Below are positions 1-10,647 of a stretch of 37,814 nucleotides of DNA, piece by piece. Source of the stretch: Thermocladium modestius JCM 10088. Lineage in GTDB: Archaea > Thermoproteota > Thermoprotei > Thermoproteales > Thermocladiaceae. Each line of letters begins with the position of its first letter. Positions within the stretch are counted from its first letter, which is position 1. The stretch covers positions 1-37,814 of the forward strand of contig BBBF01000012.1 in the NCBI GenBank assembly GCA_001315925.1, in the 5' to 3' direction. Made by a program: the position numbers and the translations under genes. The notes beneath the pieces are model-generated. The model saw only the letters and a list, made by a program, of their open reading frames with translations, had not been told where the DNA came from and made no database searches.

Positions 1-61
1 CGAGCGGGGGGGTGGGGGGGAGTGGGGGGGGTGGGCGGAAACCATCCACCGCGGGAGCGAC

Positions 62-1400
62 CTACCCCCTCCCCCCTCTCTTTAGGGGGGGCATAGGAGG
101 CAGGGGGGGCGTGCCTTAAGTACCACTCCCTAAGCTCCTCGTGCCTAGGCGACCAGTAATGCTCAACGAGCACACGGAACTCCGAGGGCGGTGCCCTGCC
201 CTGCAGAGTGTTAACCACGCTCTCAGGCACTCCCCTCGACACCATCCAAGTGGCGAAGAAGCGGCGAAGCTCGTAAAGCTCGAAGCCCCCCCTCCCCCCC
301 AGCACGGCCCGCGCCGCCTCCCCCCCAACCTCCCTCCTCAACCTGCCCCCCCTGTCGAAGGGAGGAGCCTCCCCCCCCTAAACCTACCCAGGACGTCCTC
401 GCCGAACCAACCGCTCGCCCGGATGGGCCTAACCATCCTCTCAACCACCTCCTCCCTGCGGGCAGGTACTCGGCCCTAAGCCACTCAACGGTCTCGGGCC
501 TCAGGAAGGCAATGAAGGACCTCTTGGTGGCGGTGACGGCGCCTATCCTCACCAAGCCGCGCCCCCCCAATCCACGTCGCCCAGATTTACTAGGAACGGC
601 TCGCCCGGCCTCAGCCCGGTCTCGGCGAGGAGGGCGAGGTACGCCTTGGCCTCTATCGTGGGCAGGTTATTGAACACCCCCCCCTAAGCTCTTGAATCGT
701 GGGGAGCCTGCCCCCCCTCCCCCCCCTGCTCCTCGGCTTGACCGTGGTGAATGAGTTGTAGAGGACGCTGAAGAGAGCCGGGTCCCTCGGCCTCAACACG
801 TTCTTCAGGAAGGACTTGAGAGAGACCGAGGCGTGCCTCGCCACGTGCTCGCTCTCCTCCCTCAACCCCGCCAGGTACTCGATCAAGCCCTCAGGCTCCA
901 GCGTCCAGTTCATCTCAGCCAAGGCCCTCTGGACGTACCTCAACCTATCCCTCAGGTTCTTCTCGCTCGAGCCCCCCCTCAGCCTCATCGCCTTAACGTA
1001 CTCCTCCACGTCTCCCTGGGTCACTGTCCAGGTCCTGCCCAGGGCTAGGGCTTGGTCGCCTAGGTACTTGGTGAGGAGGGCTAGGAATTGCTCCCGGAAC
1101 GCGTCGTTGACCCTCGCGGTGGCGAGGACCTTGACCGCGTCCGCCAGCGTTGCCTCCCTGAAAGGCACCGCCCCCCTCAGTAGTTGAGTTAATTCCTCGG
1201 GGGGGTTATGAGCCTCAGCGCTGAGCATAGTAGGCCCTCGCCAACCTTCGCCGCTCCCCTCCTCACCTTGCTTATGTAGGAGGGGGGGAGGCTGTTAGGT
1301 CGCTTGGCCTCGCTCCCTTCCCGTCCACCGCGTGGAGCACTATTAGCCTCCTCTCCTCCTGGGTTATTGAGTCTAGGTCGAGGAGTTGGCAGTCGACCAC
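62..1400 (-). CDS. Archaeal tyrosine recombinase (integrase), frameshifted
   Basis: Site-specific recombinase of the phage-integrase superfamily as found in archaeal integrative elements. The N-terminal part reads PSYISKVRRG (HTH-like, about 1275), followed by a helical core-binding domain (about 660-1200). The catalytic part shows ETGLRPGE with the first Arg (about 620), ATKRSF with the Lys (about 515), YELRRFFATW with the second Arg (about 255-285) and EHYWSPRHEEL with the nucleophile Tyr (about 145-160). At least three frame changes at G/C runs separate these blocks. The start is uncertain: GTG at 1400 is in frame with the N-terminal block, and the frame stays open a little further upstream. 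The stop near 62-64 is tentative because two runs precede it. The gene begins about 120 bp from the 3' end of tRNA-Arg(CCT) and reads away from it, as expected for an element inserted at that tRNA whose body lies off the left edge. Confidence 0.8.
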
Positions 1401-1420
1401 TTTAAGCGGCTCACCGGGGG

Positions 1421-1517
1421 GGGCGTTATTATTCTTGGTGGGAATGGTCTCCCATGGGCATGGGAATGATCCCTCCCCCCGGGATTGGGGGGGGTTGAAT
1501 TGTTAGGGCATGGTTTT
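1421..1517 (-). repeat. Conserved 3' flank of tRNA-Arg, copy L
   Basis: The roughly 95 bp downstream of tRNA-Arg(CCT) align well with 21105-21200 downstream of tRNA-Arg(CCG). Shared blocks include ATTCAACCCCCC, ATTCCCAT-CCCATG, CCAAGAA and AATAAC. Similarity stops just before the integrase reading frame. Both copies can form a short hairpin of the GGGA...TTCCC type. It could be the attachment-proximal end of two related elements, or a conserved RNA or termination region. Confidence 0.6.
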
Positions 1518-1597
1518 TGGCGGACCCGGTGGGATTTGAACCCACGACCTACGGCTTAGGAGGCCGCCGCTCTGATTCCATGCTGAGCTACGGGTCC
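1518..1597 (-). tRNA. tRNA-Arg (anticodon CCT)
   Basis: Read on the minus strand: acceptor GGACCCG pairs with CGGGTCC, D stem GCTC/GAGC, anticodon stem GCGGC/GCCGT around loop CTCCTAA (anticodon CCT), T arm GTGGG-TTCAAAT-CCCAC, discriminator G and an encoded CCA (1518-1520). All stems are intact and no inflated run lies inside. It is nearly identical to the tRNA-Arg at 21025, and it is the likely attachment site of the integrase element to its left. Confidence 0.95.
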
Positions 1598-1624
1598 CCC
1601 GATCTGGACTTGATGAGCCCTTTT

Positions 1625-2808
1625 TTAAGGATTACCCGTTGATGGACCGCGCAGCAGGGGGGGCACGGCGGAGGCCAAGGCGAGAAGGGAGGAGGCGATC
1701 ATGAGGATGGAGAGGCCGATCCCCCCCAAGTTGCTTGGGTATATGAGGGAAGCCAGAGCACGCCTGCCCCCCGCCGCCAGCCTCCCCCAGCAGGAAGGTG
1801 AAGTTGGTGCCGTCGCCCTAACCTCCGGGGGGGGTATAATCTGCCATCAGTACGCCCATGTACGCGAAGAAGGAGGATGAGGCGTAGCCCAGCGCTATGG
1901 GCACGATCACCGCCATACCGGCCTGACCATGTTGAGGAGGAGGAACGCCAGCGATGAGGCGAGGGCCAGGGAGGCGAGGGAGAGCGTTGCGGTGAGGGGG
2001 GGCCGAGCCTGTCCATCACGTAGCCAGCGGACGTGAACGCAATTGCCTCCCCCAATGGATAGCCGATCACGGCCGCCTCGTAGCTCGCGCCCCCCCTGAA
2101 CCCGTGGCTCAATAGGTACGTGGGCGTGAGGCTTATGAAGGGGACCGTGAATAGGAAGGCGGACGCCACGAGGGCAGTGCCCAGCCAAGTCACCCTCCTG
2201 AGGCGGGACGAGAATACCGCGCCGTAGTTCACGGAAGCCATCCTCCCTTGGTCTCCGGTATCAGGTAGATGCAGGCCAGGGAGGCGATTAGGCTGACCGC
2301 TCCCACGACAATCATGTAGGGCCTCCAGTTCCTTACCAGTATCGACGTGACGGCGTCCAACAGCATGCCGACGGGGGGGTACAATCCCTGCATTGCGCTC
2401 CCCAACAACCCTTGATTGCTCCTCCAAGCCTCCACCACCACAGCGTAGCTCACGCCGTTCTCCGAGTTCACCCCCCCGAACCCCCCCACGAGGAACCAGA
2501 GCATGTACAGCTCCCATATGCTCCCAACCAGCCCGGCCAGCATGGTGGCGGAGCCGAAGAGGATTATCGAGACCGCCAGGCCCAGCTTGCGGCCCCCCCA
2601 CCTATCCGCGGCCGCCCCCCCAATGACCACTCCCCCCCCACGGCCCCGCCCAGGAAGGAGAGGGAGACGGCGAAGCTCACTGGGCCAACCCCCCCACTCC
2701 AAGGGATTGAGCCACTTGGGGGGGGATCACGTATATAAGGGAGAATACGCTGTACGCGGATAACAGGAATGGAACCATGACCCCGACCACCCGCGGCGCT
2801 CCATTCAT
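1625..2808 (-). CDS. MFS transporter, frameshifted
   Basis: Twelve-helix major facilitator permease of about 390 residues. The reconstructed chain starts MNGAPRVVGVMVPFLLSAYS and has the family's loop 2-3 signature AADRWGRKLG (about 2575-2605). The central loop after helix 6 carries PETKGRMASVN (about 2230-2265), and the second half begins at YGAVFSSRLRR. The C-terminal helices read IGLSILMIASSLLALASA and the gene ends in TGNP plus TAA at 1625. The ATG at 2808 gives the only full N-terminal helix. Frame changes coincide with C runs near 1735, 1830, 2000, 2250 and 2700. It lies just downstream of, and in the same direction as, the glycerol/glycerol-phosphate gene cluster, so uptake of a related substrate is a reasonable inference. 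The substrate cannot be read from sequence; a general organic-acid or sugar carrier is equally possible. Confidence 0.85.
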
Positions 2809-2861
2809 GCAGCGGCTCGGTGCCTAGCCGCTTAATAATTTTCCCGGCACGTCCTGGGCGG

Positions 2862-4269
2862 TTAATCCGGGAAGAACATTCCCCTCCTCGAGTTCAGGAT
2901 CCCCCATGGGTCTAGGGCATCCTTAATGGATTTAATTATGGAAATCGCTCCGCCGAGCTCCTCACCCATGCTCCTCGACCTAAGCATTCCAATGCCGTGG
3001 TGATGGCTTATGGTAGCCCCATCACGTGCCGCGACGCTCATGGCGGCATCCCACACCTTCCCATAAATGGCCTCGTCCGGCTTGAAGAGCACCGTGAAGT
3101 AAATGCACGCGCCGTTCAAGTATAGATGCGATGCGTGCGCCATCACTGCGGCGACGCCGTCAATGCCCATCAATGAGTTCTCCATATCCTCATGAAGCCG
3201 AGCCAGCCTTGACCAAGTCGCGGCTACCTCTATCGTGTCGAACCACAGGCCGAACCTCCTTGCCTTCTCCATATCATCCTCCACATTGAATCTAGTCCTC
3301 AACCACTCCTCGAAGTGGCCCGCGCCGGCGTACTCGCCGCCGTGCTCCTCAATCACGGACCTGGCCCTGCCCCCCCATAAATCCCCGACCAAGTCCTCAT
3401 AATGACCCTCGAAGCTGATTATGAGGAGGGGGGGCCTGTCCTCGTTGAACCTAATCATGGAGTCCCTATCATCGTACAACCTGGCCACCGCCGGTATAAT
3501 CCCCCCCTTAACCATTAAATCCCTCAGCGCCTTTACCCCCCCATCATCAAATGAACCGAACTTGAAGGAACCGTGCTTCTCGAAGGGGGGCAGCGGCACT
3601 ATTCTCAGCACTGCCTTGGTTACCACTCCCAGCATGCCCTCCGAGCCCGTGAATAGGAACTTGAGCGGGGGGGGCCCGTGGATGACCTCGGCGCATTGTT
3701 CCTCCTCAGCCAAGTCACCTCGCCGTTGGGGGGGAGGACCACCTCCATGTTTATGACGGCGTCCTCCACGTTGCCGTACAACGTGCTGTATTGCCCCCGA
3801 GCTCAACGTGGCGATCAAGCCCCCCTATCGTTGCGTAATTAAATGATTGAGGAATGTGCCTCAAGCTGTATCCCAGCTCGTTCAACCGCCGCTCCACGTC
3901 GCTCAGCCTAGCGCCCGACTCGACTGTTATCGTCAAGTCATACTCATTTATGTCAAGCACCCTGTTTAGATTGGAGATGTCCATAACTATGGACCCACCG
4001 CCGGCGGAGGCCCCCGTCACGCTGGACCCACCGCCGCGAACCACGACCGTGGAGCCGCTTTCCCTGGCTATCCTGAGCACGGCCTTGATATCATCCACGC
4101 TGCCGGGCATGACCAGCGCCAACGGCATTTGAATCTCCTTCCCCCCCAACTCGTCGCGCATCATCAGGAGGGGCCAAAAATCCCTGGAGTACCGCTTCAA
4201 CGCCGCCTCATCTGTGACCACCCTATCCCCCCCAAGGGCTTCCTTGAGCTTGCTCACCGCGTCCTGCAC
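2862..4269 (-). CDS. FAD-linked oxidase (GlcD / alkyl-DHAP synthase-like)
   Basis: About 465-residue flavoprotein with a PCMH-type FAD-binding N-terminal domain (VVVRGGGSSVTGASAGGGS, about residues 75-95; NYATIGGL about 140) and a C-terminal oxidase domain. The C-terminal motif ATISHHHGIGMLRSR (near 2980-3030) is the His-rich active-site motif of alkyldihydroxyacetonephosphate synthases, and related glycolate and D-lactate dehydrogenases share the fold. The gene uses GTG at 4269 and overlaps the kinase stop by 16 bp, so it is the last gene of the operon. Frame changes near 3740-3800 interrupt otherwise continuous similarity. In this context it may oxidise glycolate, D-lactate, D-glycerate or a glycerol-phosphate derivative. 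The alkyl-DHAP synthase resemblance is from motif memory only, and the substrate is unproven. Confidence 0.8.
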
Positions 4270-5715
4270 TTCATTCCCCCCCTCACGGCCCTCCTCACGG
4301 CGTCCCTATTTAATGATAGCCCCCCCTCCTCCCCCCCCGGCGCCACGCTGGTCTCCACCTCCACCTGGGCGCCGCCCACCAAGTCACGTATTGACCAGTC
4401 TCCCCCCCTGAACACCTTGAGCAGCGCCGCGGTTCCCCCCCTGGCCGTGGCCTCCACATCCCTCTGCCTCTCCACCCTCACATTCAACGCAGTGGCGAGC
4501 AGCTTCAGGAATAAAGAGCTCTTGGAGAGGCCGCCGGCCACCCTCACCACGCTCACCTCGGCAATGCCGCGCATGGAGTCAAATATCAACCCAATTAATT
4601 GAACCATGCCCTCCAGCACCGCCCTCACAAACGATTCCCTGGTGGTGTCCAAGCCAAGCCCGCTCACCAGGCCCAACGCGCATGGCCTCGGCGGCACGTT
4701 GACGCCGGCCAACGCGGGCACCACCAATAGGCCCCCCCGAGCATCGACGCCGGCCAATCCATCGAGCTCCTGGGGGGGCGAGCCTATCAGGCCCAACCGG
4801 ACCAGCCAATCCATCACGGAGCCCGTGGCCGGGAGGAAGCCCTCAACGCCGTAGAAGGCCTCTCCCCCCCCGCCTTAAGGACTAGTAGAGGAAGAAGGCC
4901 GCGGCCCACCATCCTGAATCCACCCACAGCCATGTCCACGAAGGAACCGGTCCCGTTGGTTATCTTGACGCAGCCGGGCCTTAGGCATCCCTCCCCCCCT
5001 ATCATGGCTGCCTGTTGATCCGCCGTCAACACGCCAACCCTCACCCCCCCATCCACCTCCCCCCCAATGTCGTGAATATCATCCACTACCTCGGCCCCCC
5101 CACTTCCCTGGGGGATCCTCAAAACATCGTAGATTGCCGAGATCCTCCTGAAGCTCCCCCCCGGGTGCCAAAGCCCCCCCGTCAACGCCTCGTTGGCCGC
5201 ATCGTCTACGTACTCCCCCCCGCTCACCAAGTAGGCTATGTAGGAGCTCAGGGTTCCCATGAAGGCCTCCCCCCCCTCCTCACGCGGTGAATTAGTTTCT
5301 CCTCGTTGCGGATGAACCACAAAACCTGCGCTACCGGGGATGAGGGGGGACATGATGCTGCCGAGGGGGCGGCACGCGAGCGAGCAGCGACAGGGGGAAC
5401 TTGCTCACAACCTCCATTCCCCTCCTATCCAGCCAAGTCACCACGTTGGTCAATGGATTGCCCTCCCTGTCCCAGGCCAGCATGGATGCCCTGTACGTGG
5501 ATATGCCCAACAGCTTCACTCCCCTCTCCCTCGATGCCTTGATCAAGTGATTGAAAGCAGCCCTCAACGCGGTTGAGTCCTGCTCCGCGCGGAGTCCCCC
5601 GGGGGGGGAATAGCATGGGTACGTTAACCGCCTCCAAGTAGGATTGCTTGAGCTCGTCGTCGTATATTATCAACCGCATGTTGGTGGTGCCGACGTCTAT
5701 CACGCCGAGGCTCAT
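4254..5715 (-). CDS. glpK: FGGY-family carbohydrate kinase, glycerol kinase-like
   Basis: ATP-dependent sugar/polyol kinase of about 480 residues. It opens with the ATPase-fold phosphate-1 loop GVIDVGTTNMRLIIYD. TADQQAAMIGEGC and CVKITNGTGSFVDM (about 4930-5010) correspond to the FGGY GDQQAA and YGTG motifs, and VVRVAGGLSKSSLFLKLLA (about 4510-4560) is the adenosine motif. Start: ATG at 5715, overlapping the upstream stop as ATGA. Stop: TGA at 4254, inside the next gene. Frame changes occur at C runs near 5345, 5600, 4870 and others. Glycerol kinase is favoured because the two preceding genes encode glycerol-3-phosphate dehydrogenase-type flavoproteins; FGGY kinases also act on other polyols and sugars, so the substrate is an inference. 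Confidence 0.8.
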
Positions 5716-6673
5716 GGCGGTCCCCCCCTTATTACGGCCCTCTCCACGTCCGGCAGCTCGACCACCGCGGGCCCATTGCGTACTACGTACTCCTTATCGT
5801 TGATAAATAACACTCCACTCCTAATCAATACAATAATTCTACGCGAATCCCTGCTCACCTTGCTTCCCGGATATATGGGGGGGACATCGCTATCTATCTC
5901 TATCGCCTCGCCCCCCCCTCCCCCCCCGCCGCCAATTCCCGCGCCAATATTCTGCTGGACTCCATGACTACGCTCGAATCATACGTATCGATCACCGCCT
6001 GGCCGACGCCCCCCCTCAGCTCTGGGAATGGATTGAATGGTTTAAAGAAGGATACAACCAATGAATCCGCAGCCACCCATTCACCATTCACCAAGACCCC
6101 CCCCTCACCCTATCCCCGGCCCTTAACGTACTTAATGGACCCCGCGAATCACATCGAGTCCCCCCCCAAGCGAGGCATCAGCGTCGCCGGCGATCACCAG
6201 CTTAACCTCGCAACCCCCCCTCCTCAACAGCTCAGCGCTAAGAATCGCAGCGTATGGATTATCGCCGTACACCACGACCCTCCTCCCCCCCGGCAACAAG
6301 CATACAGCATCATGTCCATCACCGCTTGATGAACGTACACGCCGGCGGGCCTATCCCCCCCGTAAATGCCCAGCTCCGGCAGCGTTGCCGCCCTGAAGCC
6401 GGTCGCCGCCACAGCGCTCGAGCCTAGCTTCTCATGCCAATCCCTTCCAACAGCGTAGATTTCATCGCCCACCCTAACGGCAGACGCCCCCAGCTTGACC
6501 CCCAGCTCCGCCGATGCGGCCTCGGCGAGCCCGGCCAATTCCGGTTGAAGCGCGTGGATCCCGCCAACGCGCTCCCTGTACTCAATAACCTCGACGCTTG
6601 CGCCCAGCCTCTTCAATTCCTGGGCCAAGACGAGACCCGCAATGCCGGCTCCAATCACCGTGTAACCAACCAT
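5712..6673 (-). CDS. FAD/NAD(P)-binding protein, GlpB-like subunit
   Basis: About 315 residues. The N-terminal dinucleotide fold is TVIGAGIAGLVLAQELKRLG (residues 4-23), ending the strand with an acidic residue in VEVIEYRERVGG. A second nucleotide-binding fold follows: RRVVVYGDNPYAAILSAELL (about 6230-6290). The C-terminal half reads GEWVAADSLVVSFFKPFNPF and ends at TGA 5712 in an ATGA overlap with the kinase start. It starts with ATG at 6673, inside the last codons of the upstream gene. Frame changes sit at G runs near 6295, 6170, 6145 and 6112. By position after a GlpA-type protein it resembles the second subunit (GlpB) of anaerobic glycerol-3-phosphate dehydrogenase or a HcnB/sarcosine-oxidase-like partner; no GlpC-type iron-sulfur protein is visible. 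Confidence 0.7.
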
Positions 6674-8084
6674 GAATCGCCACCCTTCTTGGTTAGCTTC
6701 ACGGGATCCACGCCGAGCTCCTCTGCTATCACCCTTATGGCCCTGCCAAGGCAAGCCCCCCCCTGGCAGATCCCCCCCATTCCCAGCCCGGTGCGAAAGG
6801 CGACGCCATCCAGCGTGCGCGCGCCTCGCCTAATGGCTTCGCGAACATCGAGCCGCGTCACTCCCATGCAGGGACAGATGACTTCATCACCGCCCTCAAC
6901 CGCGCTGCCCCCCCGCCTGATCAATTCCTTGGCGGGAATCACGGGATCCACGTCCCTTACCCCCCCGCCTTCTCCTTAATGCTCAATCCGGAGTCCCTCA
7001 ACATGCTCACAACCCTCCTAGCGATGGCTGGGGCGGCCGTGAGGCCGGGCGATTCAATGCCCAGCAAGTGGATTACCCGCTCGTCCCTCCCGCTGCGAAC
7101 CACGTGGAAATCCCCCCCGTCCTCGAACACCGGCCTAACGCCTGCATATGCCTTTATGGGTATCGAGTCGATGCTCCTCATCAATGGCCCGAACTTCCCC
7201 AGCAATGCCCGCGCGTCCTCCTCGGTCACCGACGCGTCATCCCTGCCGCCGGGAGATAGGTTGGTCCCCCCCAGATCGTGGTTCCAAGCGCAGTGGGCAC
7301 TATTGCGCCTCCCTTGGTCCTTGGATTCGGCCTCAACTGCAACGGCGCAATTATGTTCTTGGTTTGACGCCCCCCCCAGAACACCAGCATGGCGCCCTTG
7401 CCGAACTCCATTCTCCCCCCCCATCCCCCCCCGTAATCCCGGCCAACTCCGCTGACCACAGCCCGGCGGCGTTGATCAAGAACCTGGACCTGAACACACC
7501 CTTATCCGTCTCCACCGCAATGTAATCGCCCATAGGCTTCACGCCCCCCCTAACCTCTGTCCCCCCCAACGAGAACTCGACGCCATTTAGCCTACAGAAG
7601 TGGTAAAGCTGCGATACTAGCTCAAATGAATTGACGATGCCGTAGCCATCAACTTTGACCGCGGCCAAACCATTTACGTTGGGCTCCTCCCTCCGCAATC
7701 CCCCCCTGGGGGCCCAGCATGCTTACCTTAAAACCCCCCCGCCTCCCGTAGATCGCCGCCAACGCCAGCCAAACCACGGGCACCGCGAGCAACTGCAGCG
7801 GGCTTCTAGCCACCAATAGGGCGCCCGTCCTTATCAGGGTAAATTTCAATTTAGTGGCCAACTCATCGTAAAGCCTATTTCCATCCACGGCAAGCCTGCT
7901 CCTCATGGAGTTGAAGGGGGGGGTTGAACCACGTGTATCACCCCTGCATGACCCTTGGACACCCCCGAAGCCGGGCTCCTCCTCCCTATCAATCACCAAC
8001 ACCCTAGCCTCGCTATGCGCAAGCTCATAGGCGGTGAAGAGCCCCCACGACTCCCGCGCCCACTATCACCACGTCGTAGCTCAT
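6655..8084 (-). CDS. glpA: FAD-dependent glycerol-3-phosphate dehydrogenase with C-terminal BFD-like [2Fe-2S] domain
   Basis: DAO-family flavoenzyme of about 470 residues converting sn-glycerol 3-phosphate to DHAP. The N-terminus reads MSYDVVIVGAGVVG with the FAD motif, then RVLVIDREEEPGFG. Mid-protein FLINAAGLWSAELAG (about 7440-7480) and TNLSPGGRDDASVT match the family. The C-terminal domain (about 6660-6930) has cysteines in VICPCMGVTR and GICQGGACLGR, the BFD-like 2Fe-2S domain usually found at the C-terminus of GlpA. The join at 6955-6965 is broken by a 7-base run; with 4 bases both parts are continuous, so I treat them as one protein. The ATG at 8084 overlaps the upstream stop (ATGA), and the stop at 6655 lies inside the next gene. 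Neighbouring frames break near 7380, 7710 and 7920. Confidence 0.85.
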
Positions 8085-10151
8085 CGAGGACCACCCGATC
8101 TCATGATTAGCGCGAACCACGCTGCAGCCAACGCCAAGACGATGACCTCCGCCGGCAGCAACAGCGTGGCCAGGCCCGGCTGGTATGACCTTATGTACTC
8201 AAATGCTATAAATAGAACCACGACGAAGGAGGAGACCCCCATCGCGATCGAAGGGAGGAGACCCCCCCTCCAACCGCCCGCGTAGTTGCTTAATGAAGCC
8301 ACGAGAGCGGCGGGGGGCCGTTGATAAAAACCCATAGACCAGCAGCGGATCGGTTGACGTCAAATACGAGTGGATCGCCTGGGCGAATATCAATGCATAG
8401 AGGAGCAACGGGACGGCTATTGATGAGGCGATGGCCGAGATAACGCCCTTCCAGCTCCTCCCAGCCACGGCTCCCAGCGCGGTGAATGAAATGAACCCAA
8501 TTAAATAGCCGAGCAGCAGGGGGGGAGGGGGGGCCTCGCCCGTGTTGCCCAGGTAATCAAGGAAGCCGGTGGTGATGGTTACCAGGCCCGCCAGCGAAGC
8601 TGAGAGCATGGACCAAACGCCAATGCCAGAACCCTCATATTGATCGATCCAAACGCATTCCTGGGCAGCGTCAGCGACGCGGAGAATAGGTCGATGCTCA
8701 GCAGCGCGAGCAGCCACAGGAAGAGCGGCGATAAGTAGAGGGGGGGAGTGTAGGGCTGGTCCCGCTCCACGTACACGCTGGCTCCCAGCGATGCCAGGGT
8801 TTCATTGGTGGAGCCCCCCCTATTGGAGTAGGGCAGCTCGCTTGGGGGTAGTTGCAAAGGCATTGGAAACAACTGCGATAAATCCCGGTACTCCGACGAG
8901 TTGGGCTCGGAATATATGCTGGCTATGAATGGGAAGCCCAGGAAGTAATTTAGGATTAGGGGTTTCCTGGCTATGCGGAAATAGAAGAAGTCCAGCGGCA
9001 AGCGGCTATTCAACACGTATTTGTTGAGGGCCGGCAGTTTCCAGTTGTAGTCTATGAACGCGATTAGGGAGGCGTGGGTCAACATGGTGTACGATACGTA
9101 GTCCTCCTTGGCGTACGGCGACACAACGAGGAGGGGAACCCTCATTCCAAGGGGCTCGCCGTTCACGATCGGGGGCGGCTCGCCGTCGTAGTAACCGCCG
9201 AACTCGTCCCAAGTGATGAAAATAGCCGTGGAGTTCCATATGGGGCTTTCCTCCACTGCATTGATGACGTAGATGAGCCAAGCCTCGCCGTAAAGCACGC
9301 TGCTGGGCGGCCCCCCCATGCTGTCCGAGGCGCTCGGGATCAACCAAGCAACGGCGGGCAGGGAGCCGTTCCTAACCTCTTCAATGAAGTCCCCCCCCAC
9401 GACTGTATATGGGAGGAGTACTTGTTGATCCCATAGAAGTACTTGGTGTCTAGGTAATCGGCGGGCTCCCTGGGATCCACGTAGTAACCCCCCCAACCAA
9501 CGCCGTACCTGCAGAGCTCCGCGAATATGCTCTCCTGGACAGGCACGTACGGCGGCGGGCCATAATCATCTATGACGGGCGAGTAGGCCGCGTACAGGAA
9601 TAGGTGGTTTGGAGCGCTCTCCGACAGGTACGGCGAGAAGTAGTTAACCCCCAACCCGTACTCCTCCGCCAAGTCCCAAAGAGGGGGGGCCACTTGAGCT
9701 GACGTGTAGTAGTAAAGCGATTGAGGGCCGGAGCCGTATTCCCAACCATTCATTTCGCCGCCGCTCCAGTCGGCGTGGTACGGTATGTAGCCCTCATTGG
9801 GGGGGTCCTCCGTGGAATAAACCCCGACGGGAACGGGCTTCAAGTTGATTGGCGCACGGATGGATGAATTGACCGCAAACGATTGCATGTACACACCAAG
9901 CGAGGCATTCGCCGGGTAATCGCCGAATAGGTTGTCGGTGCTGTGGTTCTCCAGGAATATTATTACCACGTGCTTGATGGGGGGGTTCTGGCGATCAAGT
10001 GGGCAGGGGGGGACTGTAGCGCGCATGAAGGAGCCCCGGAGATCACCGCCTCATTCTCGTTAATGCCATATATGAGCATGCCAAGCAGCGCCAATGAAAG
10101 CACCACTGCAATCGATAAAATCACAATGAAACCCTTATTATATTTAATCAT
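8081..10151 (-). CDS. Membrane-anchored phosphoesterase (phospholipase C / acid phosphatase family) with multi-TM C-terminus
   Basis: First gene of the operon, about 685 residues. A signal-anchor helix (GFIVILSIAVVLSLALLGML) is followed by a phosphoesterase-family domain: KHVVIIFLENHSTDNLFGDY near the N-terminus carries the metal-binding Glu-Asn and Asn-Phe/Leu motif, and FITWDEFGGYYDG (about 9185-9225) is the second metal motif. This family covers bacterial phospholipases C and AcpA-type acid phosphatases, so the active site should lie outside the membrane. The last third (about 8090-8770) encodes six or so hydrophobic helices. A frame change near 8645, apparently one G too few, and others at 8310 and 8525 interrupt it; two adjacent genes are possible but I favour one. 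The stop overlaps glpA as ATGA. Confidence 0.75.
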
Positions 10152-10496
10152 ATCTATTCTTAGATATATGCCGAGTTTTAAAACAATATCGCATATCCCG
10201 CGGAGTCTGGAGGGTTACGCCCCCCCCTTGGCGCTACTCGACCCCCCCGCCTTGCCTTGCCGCGTTAAAGTTGACCAGGGGGGGAGGAGTGAAGGAGGCG
10301 GGGGGGGTAAGTTAAAAACCCATCCCCCCCGCCCTGAAAGGCGAGGATTGCCCTTCGTTTTTATCATCGAAGGAGAAGACCATCTCCGTTCAAGTGGATT
10401 CATTCCTTTTCACCGCCTCAACAATCGATAGGCGAACCCGGGGATGCTGGGCATCGTCTCGATCTAAAACGCTTCAATCAACGTTGAGTAAATGAT
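10152..10496. other. Intergenic region with IS605-like end remnant
   Basis: This 345-bp gap holds the operon promoter next to 10152 and several long G/C runs. On the minus strand, 10319-10360 reads GGGCAATCCTCGCC followed by TTTCAGGGCGGGG, a hairpin-forming arrangement resembling the right ends of archaeal IS200/IS605 (TnpB) elements. No transposase remains. No convincing gene is seen. Confidence 0.35.
10175..10184 (-). promoter_or_regulatory. TATA box of the phosphoesterase-glp operon
   Basis: TTTTAAAA lies about 29 nt before the ATG at 10151, so transcription would begin at or next to the start codon. No other promoter-like site separates the five overlapping genes down to 2862. Confidence 0.55.
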
Positions 10497-10593
10497 TGGC
10501 GCCGGGGGGCCGGGATTTGAACCCGGGCCCCCCCCTTTCGGGGGACGGACTTAGCAGGCCCGCGCCTTGGGCCAACTCGGCCACCCCCCCGGC
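10497..10593 (-). tRNA. tRNA-Ser (anticodon GCT), with inflated runs
   Basis: Class II tRNA on the minus strand. After the acceptor come D-arm GGCCGAG, anticodon loop CTGCTAA (anticodon GCT), a long variable arm with GAAA loop, T arm CCGGG-TTCAAAT-CCCGG, discriminator G and an encoded CCA (10497-10499). The 5' acceptor strand should be GCC plus four G but has seven; the 3' strand should have four C but has six; the variable-arm stem is CCCCC on one side and eight G on the other. Corrected to four, the acceptor pairs perfectly (GCCGGGG with CCCCGGC). Confidence 0.9.
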
Positions 10594-10647
10594 CCATTTT
10601 CCGAGCCAAGGCGGTATTTTTTAGCTTTTCCTTCTGAAAATCCATGA

